9,663 nucleotides of DNA from Comamonadaceae bacterium (GTDB lineage Bacteria > Pseudomonadota > Gammaproteobacteria > Burkholderiales > Burkholderiaceae_C): contig JAIXXW010000049.1 of the NCBI GenBank assembly GCA_027490555.1, positions 1-9,663 on the forward strand, given 5' to 3'. The stretch's first letter is position 1; the number at the start of each line of letters is the position of its first letter. The notes beneath the pieces were generated by a model that was not told the origin of the DNA, searched no databases, and saw only the letters and a list, made by a program, of their open reading frames with translations. The position numbers and the translations under genes are program-made. Shown piece by piece: positions 1 through 6,378 of this stretch.

Positions 1-2
1 CG

Positions 3-34
3 TTGATCACAGGGACCTGCGCCCAGGTGATCAA
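3..34. repeat. Inverted repeat / hairpin downstream of the activator gene
   Basis: Perfect 8-bp arms TTGATCAC (3-10) and GTGATCAA (27-34) enclose 16 nt, in which GGG (12-14) can pair with CCC (22-24). It lies about 50 nt beyond the activator stop codon, on the transcript side. There is no clear T-tract within the window, and the left edge cuts the context. It could be a terminator or an operator of a gene outside the window. Confidence 0.4.
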
Positions 35-64
35 ACCCCCCTTCTGAAGCCGACCGGATTCAGA

Positions 65-88
65 CCTGAGGCGGCCATGGCCCTCAGG
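65..88 (-). terminator. Possible weak hairpin at the end of the activator gene
   Basis: CCTGAGG (65-71) and CCTCAGG (82-88) form a 7-bp stem with a 10-nt loop that includes the palindrome GGCCATGGCC. The stem covers the activator stop codon (84-86). No T-run follows on the minus strand, so an intrinsic terminator is only a weak possibility. Confidence 0.25.
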
Positions 89-1361
89 CCACGCCCCGCA
101 AATCGTACTTGTTGATCTTCTCGATCAGGGTGGTTCTTTGCAATTGGAGGAGTTTGGCGGTTTGTGACACATTGCCTTGTGTCCGCGTGAGGGCTTGCTC
201 GATCAGGCTGCGTTCGACTTCGATCAGATGCTGCTTCAGGGAAATGCCATCCGGTGGCAAGGTCTGAATACCCTGCGCCAGCAAAATCACCTCTTCCACA
301 TCGTTCATCTCGTCGTTGGACGCCGACAACAAGGCGGGCAGGCTTTTGGGCACGGTGACCGACCCGAAACTGTCGTCGGATGCCAACAGGTGCGCCAGGG
401 GATCGGTCTGGCTCCAGGGGCCCGGTGCATCGGCCAAGTCCGTGCGCGCGCCAGCGCCATCACCCCTTGGGGTGGTGGCTTCGGCCTGAGGCAGGTCCGC
501 CACGGCCTGCCCAGTCAAAAAGGCACCGGGCAGCTGCGCTGTCCCTGCACCCGGCATTTTCGCCAGCCTCTGGGCTTGCAGCGTCGCCATGCCCGAGGGC
601 ATCATGCAGGCCGGCACCGTGTGCAAGTGCAAGGTTTGTCCCGGGAACAAGGTCGAAAACCGGTCCACCAGGTTGGACAATTCACGCACATTGCCTGGCC
701 AAGCGTAGGCCAGCAGCATGTCCAGCATGTCCGGTGCAAAGCTCAGCGCCCGGGCACCGGGTAGAACATGTTTGTCCGCATAAAACTCGAGCAAGGCTGC
801 AATGTCCTCCGGGCGCTCACGCAAGGGGGTGGTGGTGATGGGCAAGACATTGATGCGGTAGTACAGGTCTTCCCTGAAGCGACCCTCGGCCACCTCGTTT
901 TCAAGGTTCTTGTGGGTGGCCGCCACCACACGCACGTCGATGTTGACTTCCCGGGATGCGCCCACCGGCAAAATGCAACGCTCTTGCAGGACACGCAAGA
1001 GTTTGACCTGCATGTCCATGGGCAGATCGCCGATTTCGTCCAGGAACAAGGTCCCGCCGTGGGCCAACTCAAAACGGCCCAGCCGGTCTGAAACCGCACC
1101 AGTGAACGTCCCCTTGCGGTGACCAAACAACTCGCTCTCGATCAGATCACGCGGGATCGCGCCACAGTTGATGGGCACAAATGGCCCACTGGCCCTGGGG
1201 CTGTGGGCGTGCAAAGCCTGTGCCACCAGTTCTTTACCGGTTCCGCTCTCACCCGTGACCAAGGCTGTGGAAGAGGATGCAGCCAGGGTCTTGATCAAAT
1301 CGCGCAAAAAGTGGGTGGCTTGGCTTTTCCCAATGATTTGGGTTTTGGCGCTGACTTTCAT
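84..1361 (-). CDS. Sigma-54-dependent activator, AAA+ plus HTH only (FleQ/FlrA-like, no N-terminal domain)
   Basis: The 425-residue protein is a bacterial enhancer-binding protein that would hydrolyse ATP to open sigma-54 promoters. Visible motifs: Walker A GESGTGKE (37-44), sigma-54 contact loop GTFTGA (84-89), Walker B region GGTLFLDEIGDLP (102-114), sensor/arginine-finger stretch FREDLYYRINVLP, and WPGNVREL before residue 235. A low-complexity linker of about 130 residues follows, then a Fis-type HTH (about 390-420, GNVSQTAKLLQLQRTTLIEKI) that resembles the FleQ C-terminus. The protein starts almost at the AAA+ domain, so the FleQ or receiver domain is absent. An in-frame stop (1404-1406) lies just upstream and ATG 1361 is the only start after it; the ribosome site is weak. 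The loop has Thr where GAFTGA has Ala. It is divergent from the flgP-like operon and is probably a flagellar master or second-tier regulator. The family is certain; the target set is inferred. Confidence 0.9.
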   Translation of the reverse strand: MKVSAKTQIIGKSQATHFLRDLIKTLAASSSTALVTGESGTGKELVAQALHAHSPRASGPFVPINCGAIPRDLIESELFGHRKGTFTGAVSDRLGRFELAHGGTLFLDEIGDLPMDMQVKLLRVLQERCILPVGASREVNIDVRVVAATHKNLENEVAEGRFREDLYYRINVLPITTTPLRERPEDIAALLEFYADKHVLPGARALSFAPDMLDMLLAYAWPGNVRELSNLVDRFSTLFPGQTLHLHTVPACMMPSGMATLQAQRLAKMPGAGTAQLPGAFLTGQAVADLPQAEATTPRGDGAGARTDLADAPGPWSQTDPLAHLLASDDSFGSVTVPKSLPALLSASNDEMNDVEEVILLAQGIQTLPPDGISLKQHLIEVERSLIEQALTRTQGNVSQTAKLLQLQRTTLIEKINKYDLRGVA

Positions 1362-1682
1362 TGAAAAGAGATGTTTGAAAGGTTCACGAAATGGGTGGGC
1401 TTTTCACTGGGCAAGACCACCCCAGTGCGTGCAGTTCAGCAAGTAACAAAAAATTACAAAACCACTTTTAGCCTGAGATATTATCAATTTTCTTAATTAA
1501 AAACAATTTATCTGTAAATATTGAAGTAAAAATTGAGTTAATTGGTTTTCATAAATTGTCACCATTGACCATTTCCAGAAGCAGGATCTCAAGTCCGTGC
1601 CACTGCTGTCGATACAAGATGCAAGCCTTTATGCAGATGCGCAGCATTGGTCTGCGTTCTTATCCATCTCTGGAGATGCCAA
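1362..1682. promoter_or_regulatory. Divergent intergenic region with AT-rich island
   Basis: This 321-nt gap lies between the divergent activator and flgP-like genes. Bases 1441-1560 are only about one fifth G+C (25 of 120), while the coding DNA on both sides is GC-rich. The island contains A- and T-tracts, the palindrome TTAATTAA (1493-1500), and the pair TCAATTTT (1484-1491) / AAAATTGA (1529-1536). GTCA-CCAT-TGAC (1558-1569) resembles FleQ-type half-sites but with a 4-nt instead of a 6-nt spacer. The sigma-28 promoter for the plus-strand operon is at 1589-1615. No convincing promoter for the activator could be fixed; TTGTTT (1506-1501) with TAATAT 17 nt downstream on the minus strand is only a weak candidate. 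Confidence 0.6.
1589..1615 (+). promoter_or_regulatory. Sigma-28 (FliA) promoter for the flgP-flgT operon
   Basis: TCAAGTCC (1589-1596), an 11-nt spacer and GTCGATAC (1608-1615) match the FliA consensus TAAAGTTT-N11-GCCGATAA in spacing and in the AAGT and CGAT cores. It shares TCAAGT...CGAT with the flgM promoter in this window. The start site would be near 1622, about 60 nt before the chosen start codon of the lipoprotein gene. Confidence 0.7.
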
Positions 1683-2195
1683 TTGACCCACGCTAAAACC
1701 CTGACCGCCATGCTGCTGAGCTCTGGGCTCCTGGCAGGATGCCATTCCGTGCCGCTGAACATCCTGGGGCAGGACAAAGCGGCTGCGGCTGCGGCCGCAC
1801 CTGCGCCAGCAGCTCCAGCTTCGATGATCACGCCCCTGGTCGAAAAAAGGGAAACCCTGGTGGCCACCGGCTATGCCGTGGTGAGCATCCAGAACCACAA
1901 AAATCCTGCACAGCAAAGGCTGCTTGCCATCCGCGCCTCCAAACTGGATGCCTACCGTTCCTTGACGGAACAGGTCTATGGTCAGCAACTGGATGCCACC
2001 ACCACCGTGGCCGACATGACCGTGATGAGCGACACCTTCCGCGCCAAGGTCGAGGGTGTGGTCTACGGGGCGGTGCTGGTCAGCATCACCCCGGTGGGTG
2101 ACGACACCTATGAGACCACCTTGTCGCTGGACCAGCAGGTCGTGCGCGACCTGCGCACCCTGTACCTGGGTCAATTGGCCTCCAAGCGCCGCTGA
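1683..2195 (+). CDS. flgP: FlgP-like outer-membrane lipoprotein (LPP20 family)
   Basis: A 170-residue lipoprotein of the LPP20/FlgP type. FlgP family proteins form an outer-membrane-associated disk or ring around the basal body. The start chosen is TTG 1683, because GGAG (1672-1675) lies 7 nt before it and it gives a clean 19-residue signal peptide ending in the lipobox LLAGC with Cys20. Residue +2 is His, not Asp, so outer-membrane sorting is expected. An upstream TTG at 1647 would add 12 residues but lacks a ribosome site and lengthens the signal unnaturally. After Cys20 comes an Ala/Pro-rich spacer, then a conserved-looking domain with IRASKLDAYRSLTEQVYG and a C-terminal part centred on VEGVVYGAVLVSITP. 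It is first in the operon, behind a sigma-28 promoter, and is followed by the FlgT-like gene, which supports the FlgP assignment over a generic LPP20 protein. Confidence 0.8.
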   Translation: MTHAKTLTAMLLSSGLLAGCHSVPLNILGQDKAAAAAAAPAPAAPASMITPLVEKRETLVATGYAVVSIQNHKNPAQQRLLAIRASKLDAYRSLTEQVYGQQLDATTTVADMTVMSDTFRAKVEGVVYGAVLVSITPVGDDTYETTLSLDQQVVRDLRTLYLGQLASKRR

Positions 2196-2248
2196 CCGCC
2201 CATACTCACCCCGGGCCCTTGAGACACGACTTGCCTGAGTGCCACGCC

Positions 2249-3502
2249 ATGATCCCCATCGCCCCGACCCTCACCCGTTTTTCCCCGGCATCGGGTGTTT
2301 TGCAAGGCCTGTGCCTGGCGTGGGCCTGCGCACTGGGCTTGCCGGTCCTGGCCCAAAATGCCAGCCCGACCGAATTGGCAGCGAAAGCCATGGCCACCCC
2401 TGCGGTTCGGACCATCTTGGACACCCAAAGCAAGTCAACTGCACCCAGCCGAGCCAAGCCGGTCAACGACCATGAGGCGCACCTGGCTGCCATTCGGGAA
2501 GCGATCCTGAATGCGACCATGGACCGGCCCACTCGGGTGATCAGCAGCGCCTGGGTCGATCAACACGGGGCCTTGCACGAGTCTGCGCACTTCCACTCCG
2601 AGGCCAAAGTCAGTGGTGTCCGCGTCCTGTCGTATTTGCCCCAGGACGAATCGCCACCCCAGATCACGGCCGATGTGCTGCCATGGGGCTACCACACCGC
2701 CAAAACAGACAAGCGCTGCGGCCCCCCGCCACGGGCCTGGCGGCTGCATCTGACATCGCACGCCCGCGCGGCAGCGGGATTCAGCGGGCCAGAGCTTTTT
2801 GCCAGCCAGGCGCTTGTGAACATGGCGCACGACAGCTGGCAGCACAGCATGAAGTCATCCCAGAGGTGGCGCATGCACACCACTTCTTCGGGTGAATCCA
2901 ACAGCTACTTGCGGGCACTGACCGCCAGCGAAGAGGCCCACAGCAACTGGGTGGCCGACATGTCACTTCTGCCCCACGGACCCACGCCCCCTCGGTCATG
3001 GACCCAGCGTGTGAGGATCTCGGACGAAGCCCCCAGATGGCACTGGACACTCAAGCTGGTGGTGGGACAGCGACAGCAGCAAGGTGGGCCCGTGCAAACC
3101 GTCATGGCTTTCGAGCACACGCTCGCCATCGACCCCCGCCAAATGGCGAACCAACCCAGCCTGTGGCGCCAGCAAATGCAAACTGAGATCCAAGCCCAGG
3201 TGAGCCAATGGGCGGCACAACTGGAAAAACGCTCGGAATGCGAACCGGTGCAGTTCCATGTCCTGCGCGAGGGCACCGACACCTTGCAGCTGCAAGCCGG
3301 CAGTGGCAGTGGTTTGCGTGCTGGCGACCGGGTGCTGCTGCTCGATCCGAGCCACATCCCCAGCCGAATCCTGGAGCCAGGCATCGCACAGCACTTGGCC
3401 CTGGCCCAAGTGGTCAGGGTGGGCAACCACCGCTCGGAGTTGCAACAACTGGCCGGCCCCCGTTTGCCAGCCCAGGGCACATGGCTCGCCCTGCCCTTGT
3501 GA
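2249..3502 (+). CDS. flgT: FlgT-like periplasmic flagellar assembly protein
   Basis: A 417-residue secreted protein. The start chosen is ATG 2249, which gives a signal peptide with hydrophobic core and cleavage after Ala35 (LPVLA|QN). TTG starts at 2219 and 2231 are possible but add only polar residues. An N-terminal part (about 70-130) has the FlgT-N pattern of an amphipathic helix (HLAAIREAILNA) followed by a 'SSAWVDQHG...VRVLSY' strand region. The middle is poorly conserved. The C-terminus (about 330-417) looks like the FlgT C-terminal SH3-like domain: LQAGSGSGLRAGDRVLLLD, then AQVVRVGNHRSELQQL. In Vibrio, FlgT makes the H-ring around the LP-ring and recruits stator parts. Two cysteines (157, 331) remain after signal removal and could pair. 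The gene follows the flgP-like gene by 53 nt. The C-terminal match is good; the exact domain limits are inferred. Confidence 0.72.
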   Translation: MIPIAPTLTRFSPASGVLQGLCLAWACALGLPVLAQNASPTELAAKAMATPAVRTILDTQSKSTAPSRAKPVNDHEAHLAAIREAILNATMDRPTRVISSAWVDQHGALHESAHFHSEAKVSGVRVLSYLPQDESPPQITADVLPWGYHTAKTDKRCGPPPRAWRLHLTSHARAAAGFSGPELFASQALVNMAHDSWQHSMKSSQRWRMHTTSSGESNSYLRALTASEEAHSNWVADMSLLPHGPTPPRSWTQRVRISDEAPRWHWTLKLVVGQRQQQGGPVQTVMAFEHTLAIDPRQMANQPSLWRQQMQTEIQAQVSQWAAQLEKRSECEPVQFHVLREGTDTLQLQAGSGSGLRAGDRVLLLDPSHIPSRILEPGIAQHLALAQVVRVGNHRSELQQLAGPRLPAQGTWLALPL

Positions 3503-3609
3503 ATGGCCATCCCATCACCAAGAACAGGGCCATGGCCGATTTCAACATTTTTCGATACATTCATCCGATGCAGCGCGCCTCACACCACCGCCATTCCCAT
3601 GGACCGTTC

Positions 3610-4095
3610 ATGACCCACCTGCTGAAGCTCACCGCACTGCCCCTGGCGCTGGCGCTGTGCCCCAGCGCCAGCTGGGCTTCGGACGCGGCCAACGCGGCAC
3701 TGCAGGTGCTGTTGGGGGCCCGAGACACGTCCCAGCCCTCCTCATCACCGTCGCACAGCCTGACCGGCAAAACACAACACAAAACGATCACCGTGATGCG
3801 GGGCGAAAGCCTGGACCGGGTCATACGCCGGGCCATGCCGGGCATGCCCCTGCACCCCGATTTTTTACGCCAGGCCTTTGTGCGGCTGAATCCCCAGGTT
3901 TTCCCCCAAGGCAAGCCGCATGCCCTGCGCACAGGCACCACCTTGCAGATTCCCACGGCCGAAGAGCTCCGATTCTTGCTGGTGAGCCAGCACCCCGAGA
4001 CGGCGAGCCTGTTCCAACAGGCGGAAACGCCCTCGGCATCCGAGCAAGAGCCAACGCCAGCGCAAACCCGGCGTCAATGGGTGCGCTATCCCTGA
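3610..4095 (+). CDS. Secreted small protein with FimV/LysM-like domain
   Basis: A 161-residue exported protein. ATG 3610 is chosen because it starts a compact Sec signal (MTHLLK, then a Leu/Ala core) with cleavage after Ala23 (ASWA|SD). In-frame ATGs at 3532 and 3568 would place 14 to 26 polar, His-rich residues before the signal, and neither has a well-spaced ribosome site. Residues about 58-116 resemble the LysM-like N-terminal region of FimV: a TITVMRGESLDRVI start, a LNPQVF segment and a close with LRTGTTLQIPTAEE. The tail is Gln/Glu/Pro-rich and ends in RRQWVRYP. No enzymatic motif is visible. Its place between the FlgT-like and FliK-like genes suggests a periplasmic peptidoglycan-binding accessory of the basal body; this is inference. 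It might also relate to FimV/TspA polar-landmark proteins, but the long cytoplasmic part of those is missing. Confidence 0.7.
   Translation: MTHLLKLTALPLALALCPSASWASDAANAALQVLLGARDTSQPSSSPSHSLTGKTQHKTITVMRGESLDRVIRRAMPGMPLHPDFLRQAFVRLNPQVFPQGKPHALRTGTTLQIPTAEELRFLLVSQHPETASLFQQAETPSASEQEPTPAQTRRQWVRYP
3649..3671 (+). repeat. Strong hairpin inside the signal-peptide coding region
   Basis: CTGGCGCTG (3649-3657) and CAGCGCCAG (3663-3671) form a perfect 9-bp GC-rich stem with a 5-nt loop. A tandem CTGGCG copy at 3643-3651 gives an alternative partner. It lies about 40 nt after the start codon of the LysM-like gene. It may simply reflect Leu-Ala codons. Confidence 0.4.
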
Positions 4096-4116
4096 TGGGA
4101 CCAGTCGGAACGGGTC

Positions 4117-5235
4117 ATGATCACTGGGGCTGAAACAGCGCATCTGACCCCCAAAATCCCAACCATCTACCTGGAGGGAAAACTGCCGCTGTTGCTCGAA
4201 CGCACCGCGGCCGAGCTGGGACTCAAAGAAGGTCAGGTCATTCAGGCGATGGTGGAAGCCCGGCCGGAGCGCCTGCGCTTGAACTTGCAGGACTCGGTGT
4301 TCACCGGCAAGCACATCGATTTGCCCAAGGAACTGCCACCCGGCTTGCGTCTGGCCGCAGGGGACACGGCCTTGTTCCGGGTCCAATTGCAAAGCGATGG
4401 CACCATCTTGCTGCGCCCTTTGCAAGCACAGGCTGCCCGGCCCGCTGCAGACACTGGCCTCGCACCACCCTTGCCCAACCGCCTGCAGCAACTGCTTTTC
4501 AGACCGCCGGACATGGCCTCGCTGGCCATGCTGCTGAGTCCTGGCACCTTGGAAAACCTGCTGCGTGGCCTGAACCCGGCGGCCCCCGAGCGGCTGAACC
4601 TGCACAATTGGCTCAGGGCACGCCCCAGCATGGCACATCTGAGCCCCGACAAACTGCAGGAGTGGATGGCGCGCAGTGGCTGGTCCAATGAGCATGTGTT
4701 GTCCCAAGGCCAAAGTCCAGGGCCGCTGGACCTGAAAACCACCTTGCGTCAGCTGTGGCTTTTGCTCAAGGACATGGACGCCCCGGAGACGGGCCGCCTC
4801 CAGGATGCGATCGACGACATCGAGTCCAGGCAACTCACAGCGGCCGAGTCCCTGACGGGCCGAGAAGTGGTTTTTTCGATGATGCTGCCCTTTGTCGATG
4901 CCGAGCCTGTGGCCATGCGCTTTGTTCGGCAACGTCGCCAACCCGGGGAGGGCAAGGCGCCCTTCATCATCCACCTGCACACCCGCAACCGGGACCTGGG
5001 GGAGGTCTGGCTGCAAACCCGCATCAGCAACGAAACCGAGGTCGACATGATCATGTGGGCCTTGCGGGAAGACGTCGTTCAACGCGCCAAAGACATGACC
5101 GTGAATCTGGAAAATGAACTCGACAGCGCCGGGCTGCGCATGACCCGCTTGCTGGTGGTGCATGGTGCAGGACCTGCAGAACCCATCCCATGGCAAGCCC
5201 CGCAACAGGGCAGCTTGATCGACATCCAGACATGA
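4117..5235 (+). CDS. FliK-like protein with hook-length-control C-terminal domain
   Basis: The 372-residue protein ends in a Flg_hook/FliK C-terminal domain (about 283-350): an LGEVWLQTRI strand, a helix with VDMIMWALREDVVQRAKDM, then LDSAGLRMTRLLVVHG. This domain contacts FlhB and switches flagellar export from rod/hook to filament substrates. The N-terminal three quarters are Leu/Pro-rich, with no signal peptide. A Ser/Thr/Pro-rich ruler region typical of classical FliK is not obvious. ATG 4117 has GGA (4107-4109) 7 nt before it and lies 21 nt after the previous stop. The gene overlaps the next one by ATGA; that gene encodes an FlhB C-domain homologue, so the pair resembles ylqG-ylqH of Bacillus subtilis. 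It could be the cell's only FliK or, more likely, a paralogue with a different role, since classical fliK usually sits with fliE-fliJ. The domain is clear; the role is inferred. Confidence 0.75.
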   Translation: MITGAETAHLTPKIPTIYLEGKLPLLLERTAAELGLKEGQVIQAMVEARPERLRLNLQDSVFTGKHIDLPKELPPGLRLAAGDTALFRVQLQSDGTILLRPLQAQAARPAADTGLAPPLPNRLQQLLFRPPDMASLAMLLSPGTLENLLRGLNPAAPERLNLHNWLRARPSMAHLSPDKLQEWMARSGWSNEHVLSQGQSPGPLDLKTTLRQLWLLLKDMDAPETGRLQDAIDDIESRQLTAAESLTGREVVFSMMLPFVDAEPVAMRFVRQRRQPGEGKAPFIIHLHTRNRDLGEVWLQTRISNETEVDMIMWALREDVVQRAKDMTVNLENELDSAGLRMTRLLVVHGAGPAEPIPWQAPQQGSLIDIQT

Positions 5236-5513
5236 AGCACCCCATCAAGGAAGCCATTGCGCTGGAATATGGCAAGAACTCCGCCCCGGTGGTCACCGCC
5301 AAAGGCGATGCGGAGCTGGCTCAAAAGATCGTGGACGAAGCGCAAAAGCATGGCGTGTATGTGGCCGAAGACCCGCAGTTGCTGGCCTTGCTGAGCCGGA
5401 TCGACATCGACAAGGAAATCCCACCCGAGCTCTACACTGCCGTTGCGGTCATTCTCTCCTGGGTTTACTGGCTCAAGGGCATGCGGCCTGGGGACGAAAA
5501 ACAAAGCCCTTGA
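5232..5513 (+). CDS. Stand-alone FlhB cytoplasmic-domain homologue (EscU/YscU/HrcU family, YlqH/FlhX-like)
   Basis: A 93-residue protein that matches only the part of FlhB after its self-cleavage site: AIALEYG, then APVVTAKGDAELAQKIVDEA, HGVYVAEDPQLLALLSRIDI, and EIPPELYTAVAVILSWVYWL. It has no transmembrane segments. FlhB's NPTH cleavage motif is absent: where FlhB has NPTH-x-AVALKY, this protein has MKHPIKEAIALEY. It therefore looks like a pre-cut FlhB-CC fragment. Its ATG overlaps the stop of the FliK-like gene (ATGA, 5232-5235), pointing to translational coupling and to interaction of the two products. Homologues include YlqH of Bacillus subtilis and FlhX of Helicobacter, which can stand in for FlhB-CC. 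Its effect on export switching here is inferred. It is the last gene of the plus-strand operon. Confidence 0.85.
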   Translation: MKHPIKEAIALEYGKNSAPVVTAKGDAELAQKIVDEAQKHGVYVAEDPQLLALLSRIDIDKEIPPELYTAVAVILSWVYWLKGMRPGDEKQSP

Positions 5514-5538
5514 GGCTGGGCTGCTTCAAAAACACCAA

Positions 5539-5556
5539 AGCCCCATTCAAGGGGCT
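5539..5556 (-). terminator. Terminator between convergent flhB-like and flgN genes
   Basis: AGCCCC (5539-5544), a 6-nt loop and GGGGCT (5551-5556) form a 6-bp stem in the 69-nt convergent gap. On the minus strand it is followed by TTTGGTGTTTTT, so it fits best as the terminator of flgM-flgN. It could also slow plus-strand transcripts. Confidence 0.6.
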
Positions 5557-5582
5557 GCACATCGGTCTGGCGGTTGCTGGAA

Positions 5583-6020
5583 TCAGGCGGCCAGATAGGC
5601 CCCGATGCCCTGGCGGCGTGACACCTGGCCCAGTTTGTCGTACAAGTCCACCGACACCGCCGTCTCACCCTGCAGGGCTTGCAAAGCGCCTTTGACGGCC
5701 TGCAACTGGCGTTGCAGCAATTGGATGTTGCGCAGGTGATCCTGCTTGCACTGGGACAAGCCGGGCAACAAGGCTTCCCACCATGTGGGCACGGGGCTTT
5801 GCGCACCCGCCACATCGGCCACGCTGGACAGGCGCAACAACACTTCTCCCCGCTCCTGCTGCAAGGCGTCAAACGCAGCCAGGTCTCGGGTTTTGAGGGC
5901 CTCAAATTCGGCCTGCAACAACACCGCCAGACGTGCAGCATCGGCTTGTGCAGCGGCCGCTGTGGCCGTTGACCACTCTTGCTCGGACATCGGGGGCACG
6001 TTGGCAGACATGGTCAACAC
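5583..6020 (-). CDS. flgN: FlgN, chaperone for hook-filament junction proteins
   Basis: A 145-residue cytoplasmic protein, almost entirely helical. The N-terminal helices (about 13-50, TAAAAQADAARLAVLLQAEFEALKTRD) match the FlgN pattern of a leading coiled-coil with LQAEFEALK and 'RDLAAFDALQQERGEVL'. The middle has HLRNIQLLQRQLQAVKGALQAL and the end has YDKLGQV. FlgN binds FlgK and FlgL and delivers them to the export gate. GTG 6020 is chosen because AAAGG lies 5 nt before it. TTG 6017 and ATG 6011 are alternatives that shorten the protein by 1 or 3 residues. It begins 1 nt after the flgM stop, so the two are almost certainly co-transcribed and translationally coupled. Length and gene order agree with FlgN. 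Confidence 0.88.
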   Translation of the reverse strand: MLTMSANVPPMSEQEWSTATAAAAQADAARLAVLLQAEFEALKTRDLAAFDALQQERGEVLLRLSSVADVAGAQSPVPTWWEALLPGLSQCKQDHLRNIQLLQRQLQAVKGALQALQGETAVSVDLYDKLGQVSRRQGIGAYLAA

Positions 6021-6021
6021 A

Positions 6022-6324
6022 TCAGCCTTTGATCATTTTTTCAATGGCCACAAAGTTCTCGGCAATGCGGCGGCTGTCCACGGGGTACAGGCCCTGTTGG
6101 ATGGCCAACTTGATGGATTCGACCTTGGCACGGTCAAACTCGGGTTCCTGCATCGCTTTTTGCGCGACTTCGCTCAAACGGAGCTCGTCGGTCGGCACGG
6201 CAGCCGGCTTGGCGGCAGCTCCTTCTGCCGCATCCGAAGGCCGCTCCGAAACCTTGGCCGCCGAGGCACGGCTGGCCGTGTCCATTTGGGCAATCCGGCG
6301 AAAACTGGATATGGGATCGGTCAT
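6022..6324 (-). CDS. flgM: FlgM, anti-sigma-28 factor
   Basis: A 100-residue protein, the usual FlgM length. The N-terminus starts MTDPISSFRRIAQMD and is followed by an Ala-rich disordered stretch (20-45). The C-terminal half carries the sigma-28-binding helices: DELRLSEVAQKAMQE, then FDRAKVESIKLAIQQGLY and RRIAENFVAIEKMI. FlgM holds FliA inactive until the hook is complete and is then exported through it. ATG 6324 is preceded by AAGAGA at good spacing; a reading-frame extension to 6411 would run into the sigma-28 promoter and has no FlgM character. It is transcribed from the sigma-28 promoter at 6379-6405, giving the expected feedback on FliA, and is followed directly by flgN. Confidence 0.95.
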   Translation of the reverse strand: MTDPISSFRRIAQMDTASRASAAKVSERPSDAAEGAAAKPAAVPTDELRLSEVAQKAMQEPEFDRAKVESIKLAIQQGLYPVDSRRIAENFVAIEKMIKG

Positions 6325-6378
6325 GGTGATTCTCTTTTCTGGTCTCTTGGTGAAGAGCTGAAACCTCGCTCGGATATG

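Noticed and set aside
1607..1632. TAAAGGCT-N10-ATCGACAG on the minus strand as a sigma-28 promoter for the activator
   Set aside because: The spacer is one base short and the -10 keeps only CGA. The resemblance arises from the near-palindromic GTCGATAC of the plus-strand promoter.
1629..2174. Minus-strand frame opposite the FlgP-like gene
   Set aside because: The plus strand has a lipobox signal peptide, a ribosome site and family motifs. The minus frame has none of these.
2432..2460. GCAAGTCA followed by GCCGAGCC as a sigma-28 promoter inside the FlgT-like gene
   Set aside because: The spacing is 10 nt rather than 11, the CGAT core is broken, and no gene start follows.
3865..5205. Long (446-codon) open frame on the minus strand opposite the FliK-like gene
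   Set aside because: Its protein is Gln/His/Gly-rich without recognisable domains and lies wholly opposite well-supported genes. Long antisense frames are expected in GC-rich coding DNA.
6126..6132. TGGCACG on the plus strand, a perfect -24 element of sigma-54
   Set aside because: No TTGC follows at the correct spacing, and it lies inside flgM.
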